Shown here piece after piece: positions 45,080 through 56,386 of a DNA stretch of 64,000 bases (within the stretch, counting starts at the first letter, position 1; each line of letters opens with the position of its first letter). The notes under the pieces were generated by a model. It saw nothing but the letters and a program-made list of their open reading frames with translations. It searched no databases and was not told the origin of the DNA. The translations under genes were made by a program, and so were the position numbers. The stretch spans positions 1,948,001 to 2,012,000 of the forward strand of contig JAEVLN010000014.1 of the NCBI GenBank assembly GCA_018350325.1, given 5' to 3'. Source of the stretch: Globodera rostochiensis (Eukaryota; Nematoda; Chromadorea; Rhabditida; Heteroderidae).

Positions 45080-45900
45080 ATGTCTTTTGGCCGAGTTTTA
45101 TTAATTGTCAGGTTCTCCAGCACTTCCTTCGCCAAAATGCATCTGAAAGGATACAAATTTCCAGAAATTAGCCCAGAACAATGCATAGAACAGCACGTAA
45201 GGGGCTGGGGTCCTGGCGGTTCGTGTGTCAATTCGGCCGGAAACGCAGTCGTTTTGAAGCATAAACAGACAAATTGTGTCGTCAGAGTTCGCCTTACCTT
45301 TTTTTTGGCTTAAAAAGGATTTTTAGGTGCACGAATCACGAAAATTGCACGAAAATATTCTTATTGCCTACGAAAGATTGAAGGTTGGTTGGTTGACGAG
45401 GCTAATTTTGTTACTCGGGCCCAATTCCCATTTTTAACACCTTAAAAATATCAAAACCTCGCAAAGATTGAAGAAGTGAATAAAAACGGGTACAATTTTT
45501 TTTCTAAAATTCTAAAGCAAATTAATTACACCAACACATTTCATGCAATAAATATGGCAGACATGCTCACTAATAAAAAATGTGCAAAGCGAAATTGAGT
45601 GAATTAGCTACCGGCGACGCGTTTTTTTTACGGATTTTACTCAATTTTAATTTACCTAAAATCAATTCAGCATTTTTCCCGTTGTTAAAGTTTGCTGTGG
45701 ATCGTCAACTAAACGGAGAAAATTCTTACGAAGTTCAATTCGAACAATTAAAGAGGAAATACGAAGAAAGGACTAAGAAATCGATGGGCAAAAAGAGGGC
45801 ATTGATGGCCAAGTTCAGAGAGAGAGGGGAAGACATTCAGAGGAGGGCGCCTTGTCATGCTGAGAAAGGCGCGTTCCGATCGGAGAAGGACGGCGATTGA
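45080..45900 (+). CDS. mitochondrial release-factor-like protein (MTRFR/C12orf65 type), GGQ replaced by GGS
   Basis: MTRFR proteins are short, codon-recognition-free relatives of class I release factors that rescue stalled mitochondrial ribosomes. The N-terminus (MSFGRVLLIVRFSSTSFAKM) fits a mitochondrial presequence. The RF-1-type domain reads EQHVRGWGPGGSCVNSAGNA then VVLKHKQTNCVV, VHESRKLHENILIAYERLK, and FAVDRQLNGENSYEVQFEQL. A basic tail follows (KRKYEERTKKSMGKKRALMA), as in the family. The spacing G-P-G-G-x-x-x-N and VVLKH align with human GPGGQATNK...CVVLKH. The catalytic Gln of GGQ is a Ser (codon TCG, at about 45214). It cannot arise from CAG/CAA by a one-base sequencing slip. Three exons with intact frame argue the gene is expressed. 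Function as a hydrolase is doubtful. Confidence 0.8.
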
Positions 45901-47618
45901 CCAGCTTCAACTTCAGTTCGCTGCACATTTTGCCAGAATCTTTCTCTTTTGGCCTAGTTTTTTGTTCATAAACTATTGTTTCACATAACCTATAAATTTC
46001 TGATTGCGTCACAATTGCCGCTTACCTTTTGTGTTCGGATTTTCGGCAGTTTATTTCAAATTTCATTACCTTTCTACGGACGTTGCCCTGGCAATACCGC
46101 CAGTGATTATTACATAAACGTTGGTGGAGGGTGGTGGGGGGGGGAGTGTGGGAAGAGTCGATGGGAAAGGGTAATTGTGCTGAGGGGCAGAAACACGGAA
46201 TGATGGGGGAGCACCGCCCAAGGGCAATCGGTTGGGTGTGGGGGCGGGGGGGGGGGGGGGGGGGGGGAGGGATTTCATTCTTTTCGTCTCAGTGAAAGAG
46301 GAATTGGATGCCGGCGGTCATCAGAGAACGGGCCGATCGTCTCAGTCAAATTGGCAATGAAAGCCGCACATTTTGTAGAGAGCGGCGCGTGTAGCGGCGG
46401 CAAAAAAAGAAATCTCCGCCTTCCGGTTCCGATGGCACCGGCACGCTCCGTGCCTTCCGCCGCTCATTCCCTTTGTTCATTTTACGCCCCGAGGTAATCC
46501 ATCCCACGGCATCCCTTTCATCTTGTCCTCACTTCCATACACTTTCATCCAGCCGCTTTCCCATTCTTCCCGTCTTTTTAATGGTTCACAAAAGGAGTGC
46601 TAATGAGCCGTCGGTTGGCACCAATCCGATCCTTTTCTCGCTCCCTCCTTTTATTCCCCGAGGGTAGTAATTAATTGCCTATGGTGTTACCACTGGGCAC
46701 TTTGACATTTCGATGGGCCAACACTGTCCAGGAAAAGTGGCGCCAGTGTAATGAAACTTTGATTTGACCGGACAGTAAGTCGCCTCGGGGTGGAGAATCT
46801 GACAGTAAAGACGCCTCAGGGGAGGGGGACCGGTCAGTAAAGACGCCTCGGGGGGAAGGGGGACCGGACAGTAAAGTCGCCTCGGGGGGGGGGGGGTATT
46901 TTGCCATTGGCAATGTCCACTCCGTCCACTCCATTCCCATCTTCTTCGGCAATCTGCCGTGTTTCCGCGTAATATTTCTCAAATTCTCCAAAATTGTACG
47001 GGCCGACATTGCCTTTGCGTGTGCTTTCCTAACTTAGCATTGCCTACAAATAAAAATGTATTTAAATTGGTCTTTCTTCAATTTGGTTTATGCCTTTGTA
47101 AGCGAAATTTCCCGAGAAATCGCCTTGTTTCTGCCGTCTTCCATTAAACAATTGTGGCAAAAGCGTCTTTTCCTTCTTTTATTCATTTTTATAGAGAGGA
47201 TTTCTCCCCAATGCTTCAATGTAATTCCTAACCCCCCCCCCCCCCCCCCGTCCGTTAATCCCTCCCTTTCGGTGAGATTCTTTCATTTATCCGCCCGTAA
47301 TTCAGAAAAGATTACCCACTCCGATTCTCGGCCTCATTTTGCTCAATTTCAGTGAATTTACATCAAATTGGCCTTCTTCCACCCAAATTCCAAAGTCCGT
47401 CCATTTTATTTAAATTTAATTTAATTTAAAGGCTTCAACAAAACAATTGACGACTGTAAAGACCCAATTATCCCTCGTTAACCTTATTAACCCTTCCAAT
47501 AATTTACTTCTAACCAATCGTCGTCAAAGCCCCCCCCCCCCTCTCCTTCCGGCCGCCCCAACCGTCCTCCTCCCTGCCGTGTACATCTTCTTCTTCTCGA
47601 ATTGCTTATTCTCCCCCA
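45901..47618. other. intergenic region with G runs and a minisatellite
   Basis: No convincing gene. It has G22 at 46246-46267, C18 at 47232-47249, and a short imperfect repeat (46763-46900). A T/C-rich stretch precedes the G alpha gene, and its promoter is probably in the right part. Confidence 0.5.
46763..46900. repeat. imperfect tandem repeat of GAC(C/A)...CAGTAAAGACGCCTC units, about four copies
   Basis: Units share CAGTAA(A)G(A/T)CGCCTCGGGG and GGACCGG. Unit length varies between about 27 and 37 bp because of the variable G-rich spacer. On the minus strand they give a proline/serine-rich frame that I do not regard as coding. Confidence 0.65.
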
Positions 47619-49327
47619 ATGGGCGGAATGTTGGCGAGTTGTCAAAGTGAAGAAGTGCGGGAACAGATCTCCAAAAGCAGAGCGATCGAGAAGCAATTAA
47701 GCACCGACAGAAGGATGGCCTCCAATATAATCAAATTGCTTTTGCTTGGTACCGGGGGAAAGAGCGATCAGTGCTCGTAAGCGGTTGGAAATGCATGCGT
47801 TTAGGGGCTGGAGAATGCGGCAAATCGACAGTGCTCAAACAAATGCAAATATTGCACAGCAACGGCTTCACGGAGGAGGAGGTCAACGAGCGGAGGTAAG
47901 CCGTCCGTCGTCCTCTTTCTAATAACGACAAGCCAATTCAGGTCCGTTGTCTACTCCAACACAGGCACTTTTTTTCTCCGCTTTTTGTCCTTCCGTTTAA
48001 TTTCCGTCCCTTTCAGTCACTTCGATGGCAGCCATTCTGAAGGCCATGGACACGGTGCTGCACATTCCTTTGGACGATGCAAACAAAGAAGTGATTGACT
48101 GACTGACTGACCCTCTCGAATTTGACATTATAAGCCGGGACTTCCCTTTTAGCACACCAGGGCAGTGATTTTTCGAGTCATTGAGAACGGAGAAGAGAAT
48201 CAGCCATTTACCGACGCGGTTGCCAAAGGCCTGATCAGCTTATGGGGCGACAAGGGGGTCAAAAAGGCCTACGACATGCGCAGTGAATATCAGCTCAATG
48301 ACTCGGCCAAATAGTCAGACGACCGATCAGTGCCCGAGGCAATCCCTCGTCCCTTTAAGCTTTCTCGACTCTGTCGCTCGATTACACGAGCCCGGCTACC
48401 GACCAACGGAGCAGGACATTCTCTACTCCCGAGTGGCCACCACCGGAGTGGTCGAAGTCAAGTTCATGGTGGGCATAGATCAGAAGCAGGGCAACATCTT
48501 CAGGGAGTTCTGTTTTTTAGATCAAGGGAAACATGGAGTTTCGCGTTTTCGACGTGGGAGGTTTGGTTTCGGACAAAGAGAACCAATACAAATTACTGAT
48601 CATCTTAAGGCCAACGATCTGAGAGAAGGAAATGGATTCACTGCTTTGGTAAGGCGGGGGGAGTCCTTACGTCGTTAGCATGAATAAGCCTTTTTGCCCG
48701 TCAGATAATGTGGAAGCCATCATTTTCATTACGGCAATAAGCGAATATGACCAAGTGCTGTTTGAGGACGAGACGACGGTTTGGTGAAGCATCTTTGGCC
48801 TAATCGCGCTGTCCCTTACAGAACCGGATGGTCGAGAGCATGCAGCTGTTCTCGTCCATTTGCAACTCGTCCTGGTTCCTCAACACGGCCATGATCCTCT
48901 TCTTGAACAAAAAGGACCTTTTCCTGGAGAAGATCCAAAAAGTGAAGTGAGCAGCCGTTCGTTCTCTCATTAAACTTATCAATCGCTGTTTTTTCAGTAT
49001 CACCACGGTTTTCCCCGACTATGAAGGCATTGTTTATTTTAAAATTTAAATTATTATTGAAGAAATTTGAAGGTGCGCAGAGTTACGACGAAGCAGTCGG
49101 CTTCATCAAGATGAAGTTTGCGGAGCTTAACCAATATCCGGACAAAAAGACCATTTATATGCACGAAACTTGCGCCACGGACACCAATCAGGCAAGCAAA
49201 TGGAATACTCCCGGCCCCCCGGGCGTGTACACCCACTAATTTATTCAATTATTAGGTCCAACTGGTGATCAGCTCAGTGATCGACACGATCATCCAGAAA
49301 AACCTACAAAAGGCCGGAATGATGTGA
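47619..49327 (+). CDS. odr-3: G-protein alpha subunit, odr-3-like
   Basis: Nematode ODR-3 is an olfactory Gi/o-like alpha subunit that acts in sensory cilia. The N-terminus MGGMLASCQ has Gly2 for myristoylation and a nearby Cys for palmitoylation. All G boxes are visible: [20 protein letters not shown], the switch I region [30 protein letters not shown] (split across introns), FLNKKDLF, and TCATDT. The C-terminus is [20 protein letters not shown], which matches C. elegans ODR-3 as I remember it. It lacks the Cys at -4 that pertussis toxin modifies in Gi. The length (about 355 residues) is normal. I resolved joins at VKFM|IKGNMEF, DVGG|QRSE and HCFD|NVEA. Orthology to odr-3 is from remembered sequence. 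Confidence 0.9.
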
Positions 49328-49767
49328 ATAAGTTAGGATTGGTCTGCCCACCGATTGTGCTCTCTTTCCATTTTATTGGCCCATTTCATTGATCTGACTG
49401 ATAATTAAATTCTCATTTATGATTTTATCTTTCAATAATTTCATTACGCAGGCCGTCGAATTTTTTCAATTCCTAAATCGAATTTCCCCCAGGGCCCCTA
49501 AACATATGGCACTGTATTTGAAGGACGGTCGGCGTGGAAAACCATGGGGGCTATCAATTTTAAACCAAACTAAATGTGTTATTAGCACCGCTGTCCAACC
49601 AAAAATCTCTCGCGAATAACTATTGTTATAAATACTTTATTAAATTAACATATTTAGTAATTTAACAAATACGTTTTTGTCATTTTAGTTAAGGGCAGTC
49701 AGTTATGGCAAATTTGAGATAAATTTGTCGGAGGTCGTCGTTTAAGCTGTTGTTTTCTTCCTGCCGT
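49328..49767. other. convergent 3' region
   Basis: 440 bp between the stops of the G alpha gene (plus) and the LDLa gene (minus). AT-rich with no gene. A 66-codon plus frame here has no recognisable feature. Confidence 0.4.
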
Positions 49768-50855
49768 TCAAACGATCGGCGGCTGACCAATGGTCGACCG
49801 AGGAGCCGTTGAGTGAACGCCGAGCACGAGGGGGTTCTGGAGGTGCAACGGATTGTCGAAGAATTGGTGGTCGTTGTTGTTGTTAGCAGGCGTGGTGATG
49901 GTCACGTGCGACTGGACGGAGGACGCGCGTCCTTTGCTGAGTAAAGTTCGTGCGGAGGAGCTAATGCTTTGGTTGAACTCTTTGAAAGTCTCGTCGAGTC
50001 GCCTAAACACAAAAAGGAATCAAACAGAACGAACTAGGCCAAAACCATAGCAAATTAGACTTGACTTACGAAACAGTGTTGGGGTAACGCCTGAAGATGA
50101 CCAAACCGACGAGCGAGACCGCGATGAACAACAAAGTCGAAAACAGCAGGAAAGAGGCAACCGAGTTGGTCTCCCTGTCACTTTCGTCAACCATCGCCTC
50201 GGCCTGACCTTCCAAATCCGTAATGTCCAAATCGTTCTCGTGCTCTTCCTTTAAAAAATACCAGAGTTCAATGGATTTCGGTCATTTTGCATCGAATTCT
50301 TTTCCGAATCGGTAATTTTACTTCGTCTGCTGGACCATTGTGAATTTTCTCGACGGTATTCAAAGAAGATTCAGCTGTCGATCTCTTCACGTCATTGCAT
50401 CCACGCTCGTCCCAGCCATCGTCGCAGTCGTTGTGCCCGTCGCAACGACTCGTCGCCAAAAAGCAATCGCCGTTTCGGCAGGCAATGTGTCCGGCAGGAC
50501 ACTTGTGCAGATACATACAGTCAAGTTCGTCCTTAACTTCTAATAGTGTTACAGCACAAATTACTCCTCAAATTCAATTTTTGGAGAATTTTATTTTCAA
50601 AAGTTGTCTATTTTCTTTTGTAGTAACCTTTCCGGTAGAGCAGTCGAAGACCTGGTCACAGTGCCAAAATGAAGTGATGCAGCGCGTCCGCAATTCCCCG
50701 TCGCCGCAGTCAAAGTCCGTCTCACTGTTTTTGTCGCATTGGCCCCCTGCCTCGTGTTGCTGTTGTCCATTTCCTGACGCTGCATGAACAATGTCTCCGA
50801 GTTTGTAGTAAAGTGAGAAAGCAAGCAGCAGAAGAACGAATTTTGGCGTATTCAT
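49768..50855 (-). CDS. type I membrane protein with two LDL-receptor class A repeats
   Basis: Signal peptide (FVLLLLAFSLYYKLGDIVHA) from the start Met at 50855. LDLa repeat 1 spans CDKNSETDFDCGDGELRTRC to CSTGKEVKDELDC. Repeat 2 is CPAGHIACRNGDCFLATSRC then DGHNDCDDGWDERGC, with the calcium-binding acidic residues (D..D..DE) kept. After an acidic stretch comes one TM (SVASFLLFSTLLFIAVSLVG) followed by stop-transfer basics, then a Ser-rich tail with HQFFDNPLHLQNPLVLG. FDNPLH resembles the LDLR-family FxNPxY endocytic signal but lacks its Tyr. No YWTD propeller or EGF module is present, so this is a small LDLa protein, not an LDL receptor. Ligand is unknown. Confidence 0.75.
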
Positions 50856-51492
50856 TATTAGAAGTAAAATTTAGCCTAAATGCGTTTCCCAAAAATTAAT
50901 TCGTCTCACAGGAGCTCGTCGTGACCTTCATATACCTAACCGGTCTGACGCCAGATCGCTAATCTGATGTTTCAACTTAAAATTGGCCCAAACTCCAAAA
51001 TGCAGTTCCCAGACAGACATACCTACTCGTCCTACCTATCTCATCCTGTGTCAAAAAAACTGTTTTCTTGAATTAGGTTTTGACGAATAACAGGGGAAAA
51101 TGTTTTAAGTCGGGAATTTCGCTAGACCTTTTGTCGCTTGCGTCGTTCACAAATACAAAAAAATAATTCCATTCTTTTCAAATAAAGATATTTTGAGGGG
51201 TATAAACAAAAGAAAACGAATTTGACATTATTTTGGAATCAAAACAGTGACAGCGCCACATTCGTTCGCTTTCCCCCCCCCCCTGCAATAGATTTACGCA
51301 TCCTCAAGTTAAACCCCCAGCCATTTAACACAAGCGAATAACATTTTAAAAATTGATTTGACGGCATTTTAATTCGCTCTGGCATTATGTTCTTATGATT
51401 TGGCGAAATTTAAATGTTCGATCGAGATGCCATCGTTAGGGCGCATTTTTTAATTCCATATTTTTTCCGCTATTTTCAAGTCATTTATCCAT
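50856..51492. other. intergenic region
   Basis: AT-rich DNA with a C-rich run near 51270-51282. No gene is recognised. It lies upstream of the LDLa gene and downstream of the AIP-like gene, both on the minus strand. Confidence 0.4.
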
Positions 51493-53090
51493 TCATTGAT
51501 CTCCCGTCACTCCTCCAATGCCCCGAAACATCGCCCGCAGCGCCTTTTTCTCATCCCTTTCCTTCAGCCGTTTCTTTTCCTCAACTTCGGCAAGTGCCGT
51601 CTCCACAATTCCCATTTCAGAGCATTTCCCATTCTTTTCCAATCTTCTCAGGTCGGTCACTGCCTTCAATTTGGCACAATCCATTAAAATAAGCTCATTG
51701 TTTCAGAAATGGCATCCGCACAAATTCGCACCTCGTCCAAATTCCATTTGTTCATGTTGGCCTTCGCCCTGCGAAACAGCGCCTTCTCATTGTCCGGCTC
51801 CCTCTTCAGCACTTCCGTTGCACAATTTGCTGCATCGTAAAATTGGCCCAAATTGAGGCTGAACTGTCGGGCCTTTTGGCTTTTTTGTCTACCCCCCCCC
51901 CCCTCCCCCCACTGACTAGCACTGGGCCAAGTTAAGGAACAGCGGAACATTCTTCCAATCCAAATTCGTCCATTCCGTGTCCCCGGGCTTTTCTCGCAAC
52001 AAAAGCTGATCGATTAGGGTCAGACCCTCGCGATATTTATTCGCGGCACCCTCAAAATCCTTCTGAACCGTAAAGATAATCAAAAGGACTCAATTTGTTC
52101 GTCACTTACCCGACCAAAAAGTCGGTTTCCCTCCTCCCGCAGCACGTCGACATTGGCCAATCTTTGCGTTTCGTCCAATTGCCAATTGTCCACAGCGTAT
52201 CTTTGGACGCCGAATAACCAACCGTCCAAAAAAGCCCCAAAAGACCCACTCGTCCGGTGCAAAAACGCTGATGAGGTGGAAGACGATTCTCAACGGCCGT
52301 GGGCCGCCTTGGACCAACTCGTCAAGTTCGGGATAGCCTCAAGACCGACTCGATGACAGCAGTTGAACCAACTGATCTCCCGAACAGTTCGAACTCACCC
52401 AATTCAGCGACACTTGCAGCACAATGATGTCCGGAACTGTGCTCGTGTTCCCGCGCAAATTTGGGATCGTTCTCCGAACGCGAAATGTCCCGAAGTTTTT
52501 TGGAAACCATCGGGAAGGTGAGCAATTCCCGTGGATCGAATACGTCGAATTGAGCGATCTGATCGAAATCAAAAGCAATAAGTTGAACTCCTTCAACTTG
52601 CCGCCCACCTCGTCCACTAACATTGTCCTCACACAGTCCTCAAACAGAGGCAACTGAAACTTCTTGCCAAAAACCACCTCCAATGGCTTTCCGTACCCAT
52701 TGGGCCAACATTTTTTGGTGCTATCGATGCAATTGTAGAGTGACCTAAACCACAAATCAATCGGAATCGATTAAACAAAACTTTTAATCAGAAGAGCACC
52801 GGAGGACCTGTCCTCGGGGAAAATTCTGAGTCGGCATTGCTCTGCGTCTTCTTCTTCTACTTCCCCCGCAACTCCGCTGGATTTTGGCGGCGCAAACACT
52901 TCGTAATGGAAGACCGCTTTTGTGTTAAGCCGTTCATAATTAGGCAATTGTCCTGAGGCGATTTATGGCAATTTGCCTTTAGGGACAAATGGTGTATACC
53001 TTTGCCGGCACTCAGAATTTTCTTCAGCGTTGTTATGCGACGGCCTTTTGGGAGAGAATCTTTCGCCCAATTTTTGAGCTTTTTGTTCAT
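51493..53090 (-). CDS. AIP-like immunophilin (FKBP-like domain plus TPRs)
   Basis: AIP (AH-receptor-interacting protein) proteins are Hsp90 co-chaperones with a degenerate FKBP domain and three TPRs. The start exon reads MNKKLKNWAKDSLPKGRRIT then TLKKILSAGKG, like AIP's KRVIQEG. The FKBP-like part has GKPLEVVFGKKFQLPLFEDC and VRTMLVDEVAQFDV. A TPR region follows (NVDVLREEGNRLFG, then AANKYREGLTLIDQLLLREK, FLNLAQC, CATEVLKREPDNEKALFRRA, KANMNKWNLDE). The C-terminal helix ends RDEKKALRAMFRGI, aligning with AIP's KARFRGIF. Stop at 51493. The exon arrangement in the middle is partly inferred. It is divergent from the G beta-5 gene with 332 bp between starts. Confidence 0.82.
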
Positions 53091-53422
53091 TTTTGAATTA
53101 TTTATCATAAATTAAAATTAATATAAAAAAGACCAAAAAAATTATCGATAAATCTTTAGCTATGGAAGAGAAAAAGAGAATTGTGACAGAGAGTAATGGC
53201 CAATCTGTCCGCCGATTCTTTTGGGAAGAGAGAGGAATAAATGCGAAAGAGTGGACGGGGAGAGGGAGGGAGGAATAATGGGGCAGAGAGTGTTGGCCAA
53301 AAGTGCCATCGTCTTCCCTTCCTTTCATCGGCTACGGCCATGCACAAATGCCAAAGTGTAGCATCGAAATGAGCAGCGCCCCGAGGCATTTTGGAGGGAA
53401 TTAACTGCAAAAGCTTTGAACG
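53091..53422. promoter_or_regulatory. divergent intergenic region, AIP-like / G beta-5
   Basis: 332 bp separate the divergent start codons at 53090 (minus) and 53423 (plus), which leaves room for a shared promoter. I see no specific element. The DNA is AT-rich on its left, and a GAGGAGGGA-type purine stretch lies around 53255-53275. Confidence 0.35.
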
Positions 53423-55100
53423 ATGGTGGACGAGGCGGGGACGAGGTAAAATTAAAATTAATTTTTTTCCGGAGTTTTTAATGATTATTAATGAATAAGC
53501 AGGGCCGGGTTCGACCAAATCGATGCATTGGCGCGGGAGGCGGAGGATTTGCGGCAGAAGTTGGAGCAGGAGAGGCAAAAGCTGAACGACATTCCAAGTC
53601 GGCCCCCGGGGGGCTCTTTTTTAACGTCGAAGCCTTTGCCTTTGTAGTCCAACAAGCCGCCGAACGATTGGAACTTCTGGCGCAGTTGGCCATCAAGCAG
53701 CGGAGAGTTCTGAAAGGCCACGGCAGTAAGGTAATCGATTAATCTTTTGGCAACTTTTAAATTTGTAATCCAAAACACCAATTCCATTACTTTTTGGGGA
53801 TTTAAATTTGTCTGTGACTTATTTCCTCCAATAATTCTGCTGGAAAAAGGTGTTGTGTATGGACTGGGCGCAGGACAAACGGCACTTAGTCAGCTCTTCC
53901 CAAGACGGGAAGGTAATTGTCTGGGACGGGTTCACCACCAACAAAGAGCACGCATTGACAATGCCCACAACTTGGGTAAGACGTCCCTGCGAGACATTTT
54001 TCCCGAAATTTGTCTGTCGTAGGTGATGGCTTGTGCTTTCGCGCCAAGTGGCCAACTGATCGCCTGCGGCGGTTTGGACAACAAATGTTCGGTGGTCCCT
54101 TTGGATCCCCAGGAGGACATTTTGCAGAAAAAGCGTTCCGTGGCCACTCACACCTCTTACATGTCGTGTTGTACGTTCATCCGGTCGGACAATTTGGTAA
54201 TTGGGAATAGCCAAAAATGCAATTACAATTAATTGAGACATTTTGCAGCTTCTAACGGGTAGCGGGGACTCGACTTGCGCGATGGTAAGGTTGGGGCAGT
54301 CGGAGTTGGCATTCATAAAAAGCGTTGTTGGCTTTAAGTGGGACGTGGAGAGTGGCCAGATGATCCAGAACTTCCATGGCCATCTCGGCGATGTGTTCGC
54401 CATTGACATCCCAAAATCGGACACCGGCAACATTTTCATTTCAGGCGTAAGTTTTGGCACTTTTGAATTGTTCACTCCCAAAAAATCCGTTAGGGGGCCG
54501 ATCGGCACGCCCTGGTTTGGGACATCCGAACGGGGCAATGCGTGCAAAGCTTCGAAGGGCACGAGGCGGACATAAACACGATACGCTTCCACCCAAATGG
54601 GGACGCTTTTGCCACCGGATCCGATGATGCATCGGTGCCAATAAATTCGAGAATTCTTTATTTTTATTCCTTCCTAAGTGCCGTCTCTATGATCTTCGAG
54701 CGGACCGTCAAGTGTGCGTTTATGAGAAGGAGTCCATTCTGTTCCCGGTACCTTCCCGGCCCCATTATCCCAAAGCCCCCCAAATCACTTCCAAAGGTCA
54801 ACGGAGTCGACTTCTCCATTAGCGGTAGCTTATTTGTCTAGAAAAGTCGAGAAAATGCTTTTTGATTGTTCCGCAGGGCGCATTTTGTTCGCCGGTTATG
54901 GCGATTATCGCGTCGGTGTTTGGGACACGCTGAAATGTGTGCGGCATTTAATTCTGTACGGACACGAAAACCGAATTTCCTGTTTGCGATGCAGGTAAGT
55001 GCCGGCTTTGACTGCGAGTTCAGCTGCTCTTTCGTTCAGTCCGGACGGGACGGCCATATGCACGGCCAGTTGGGACGCGTCCATCCGAATTTGGGCTTAA
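53423..55100 (+). CDS. G-protein beta subunit of the G beta-5 type (gpb-2-like)
   Basis: G beta-5 pairs with R7-type RGS proteins through their GGL domain and tunes G-protein signalling in neurons. The start (53423) gives [20 protein letters not shown] then coiled coil [19 protein letters not shown]. The propeller begins [13 protein letters not shown] and continues [110 protein letters not shown] and [19 protein letters not shown], ending [10 protein letters not shown]. The insert [20 protein letters not shown] and CGGLDNKCS are typical of G beta-5, not G beta-1. Seven blades are accounted for across inferred introns. Confidence 0.9.
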
Positions 55101-55637
55101 TCCGTTTAGAGAAGTGCACTAAATGATACGTTCTTCCGCGTCCTTCCCCCCTTCACCTCACCAAGTCCATCCCCGCCTCTTTCATTTTATATATTCCCAC
55201 AAATTCGTCCCCTTCTTTTTGTCCCCTCCCCCCCCCCTCTCATCGGCTTTAGTCATTGCTTTCTTCGATTCGGTTAAAATCTCTGCTGAGTTCCCATAAT
55301 ATGTATTTGTATAATAATTAATTTTCGAACTTTTGTATAAAGCTTGGGAAAGCGACTTCCGGCAGTAAAGCGCATCCAATAAAAGAGATGAAATTTAAAC
55401 GAATAACTTAACCAAAAAACCCCCAATTAGTCTGTCCAATTGTGTGCCGCCGTGAAAATAAAAAATAAACCGTTGCGCGTAAAATTATTGTATCGGTTTT
55501 TGTTGCCACTGTTTAAATTTGCTCCTTCCCTCTGGCATTTTGTTTTTGATCATTGGTCTAAAGGCAAAACACTGAATTCGCTATAATAATGTCATTTTCA
55601 CTTAATACAAATTACCTATAATTGCGCTTTTATCTCA
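55101..55637. other. intergenic region
   Basis: 536 bp between two plus-strand genes. C-rich around 55225-55245, then AT-rich with several AATAAA-like signals near 55377 and 55460. No gene is seen. Confidence 0.4.
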
Positions 55638-56234
55638 ATGGCCTTCGGACAAAAGGGCAAATTGTTGGCGGTCATTGGGGACGAGGACACGGTGGTGGGC
55701 TTTCTGCTGGGCGGAGTTGGTAAGCACTGAAACCCCCCCCCCCTTTTTTTGGTCCCCCCAAGGCTAGCATTGTTTTCCAAGGATTTTAATGTTAGCCAAA
55801 CTGCTCGCACCCAAATGCGCGTGCCATTCATTGCCCAGTTTTCTCTTAGGGCAACTGAACAAAGCACGGAAGCCCAACTTTGTCATCGTGGACAAGAACA
55901 CCAGCGTCGCCGAGATTGAGGACGCATTCCGAACATTTACCGCCCGCGACGACATCGCCATCATTCTGATTAACCAACACGTGGCGGAGATGATCCGATA
56001 CCAAGCAAACATTCATTTTCTTTTATAAGCGTGGATCCTTTCTTCAGGTGGACCAACACGTGGCCAGCATTCCGGCCGTGCTCGAAATCCCCTCCAAGGA
56101 AATGCCTTATGACGCGTCAAAGGTAACCAATCGCCAACTTTTGAACGATTCCTCTCACTGTAAGAACATTCGTTTAGGACAGCATTTTGAACCGAGCACG
56201 AGGCCTGGTAAATGCCGACGATTTGAAGCCATGA
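55638..56234 (+). CDS. V-type H+-ATPase subunit F
   Basis: Small stalk subunit of the V1 sector, needed for coupling ATP hydrolysis to proton pumping. Exons read [20 protein letters not shown] then [77 protein letters not shown] and [20 protein letters not shown]. The length is about 121 residues, as expected. IGDEDTV..FLLGG and [10 protein letters not shown] are family signatures. Stop at 56234. It converges on the SIAH gene, with 152 bp between stops. Confidence 0.94.
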
Positions 56235-56386
56235 GACAGGCGACGCCGCCGTGTATAAACAAAGCCAAGTAACGCGACGTAAACCGACAACTGAAGTCCT
56301 TTTTATTAAAGATCAAACGCATTATTTACAAGGTGTTATATTAGCAAAAGAAAGCAACAAAATGTAACTTCAGTGATATGAATGAA

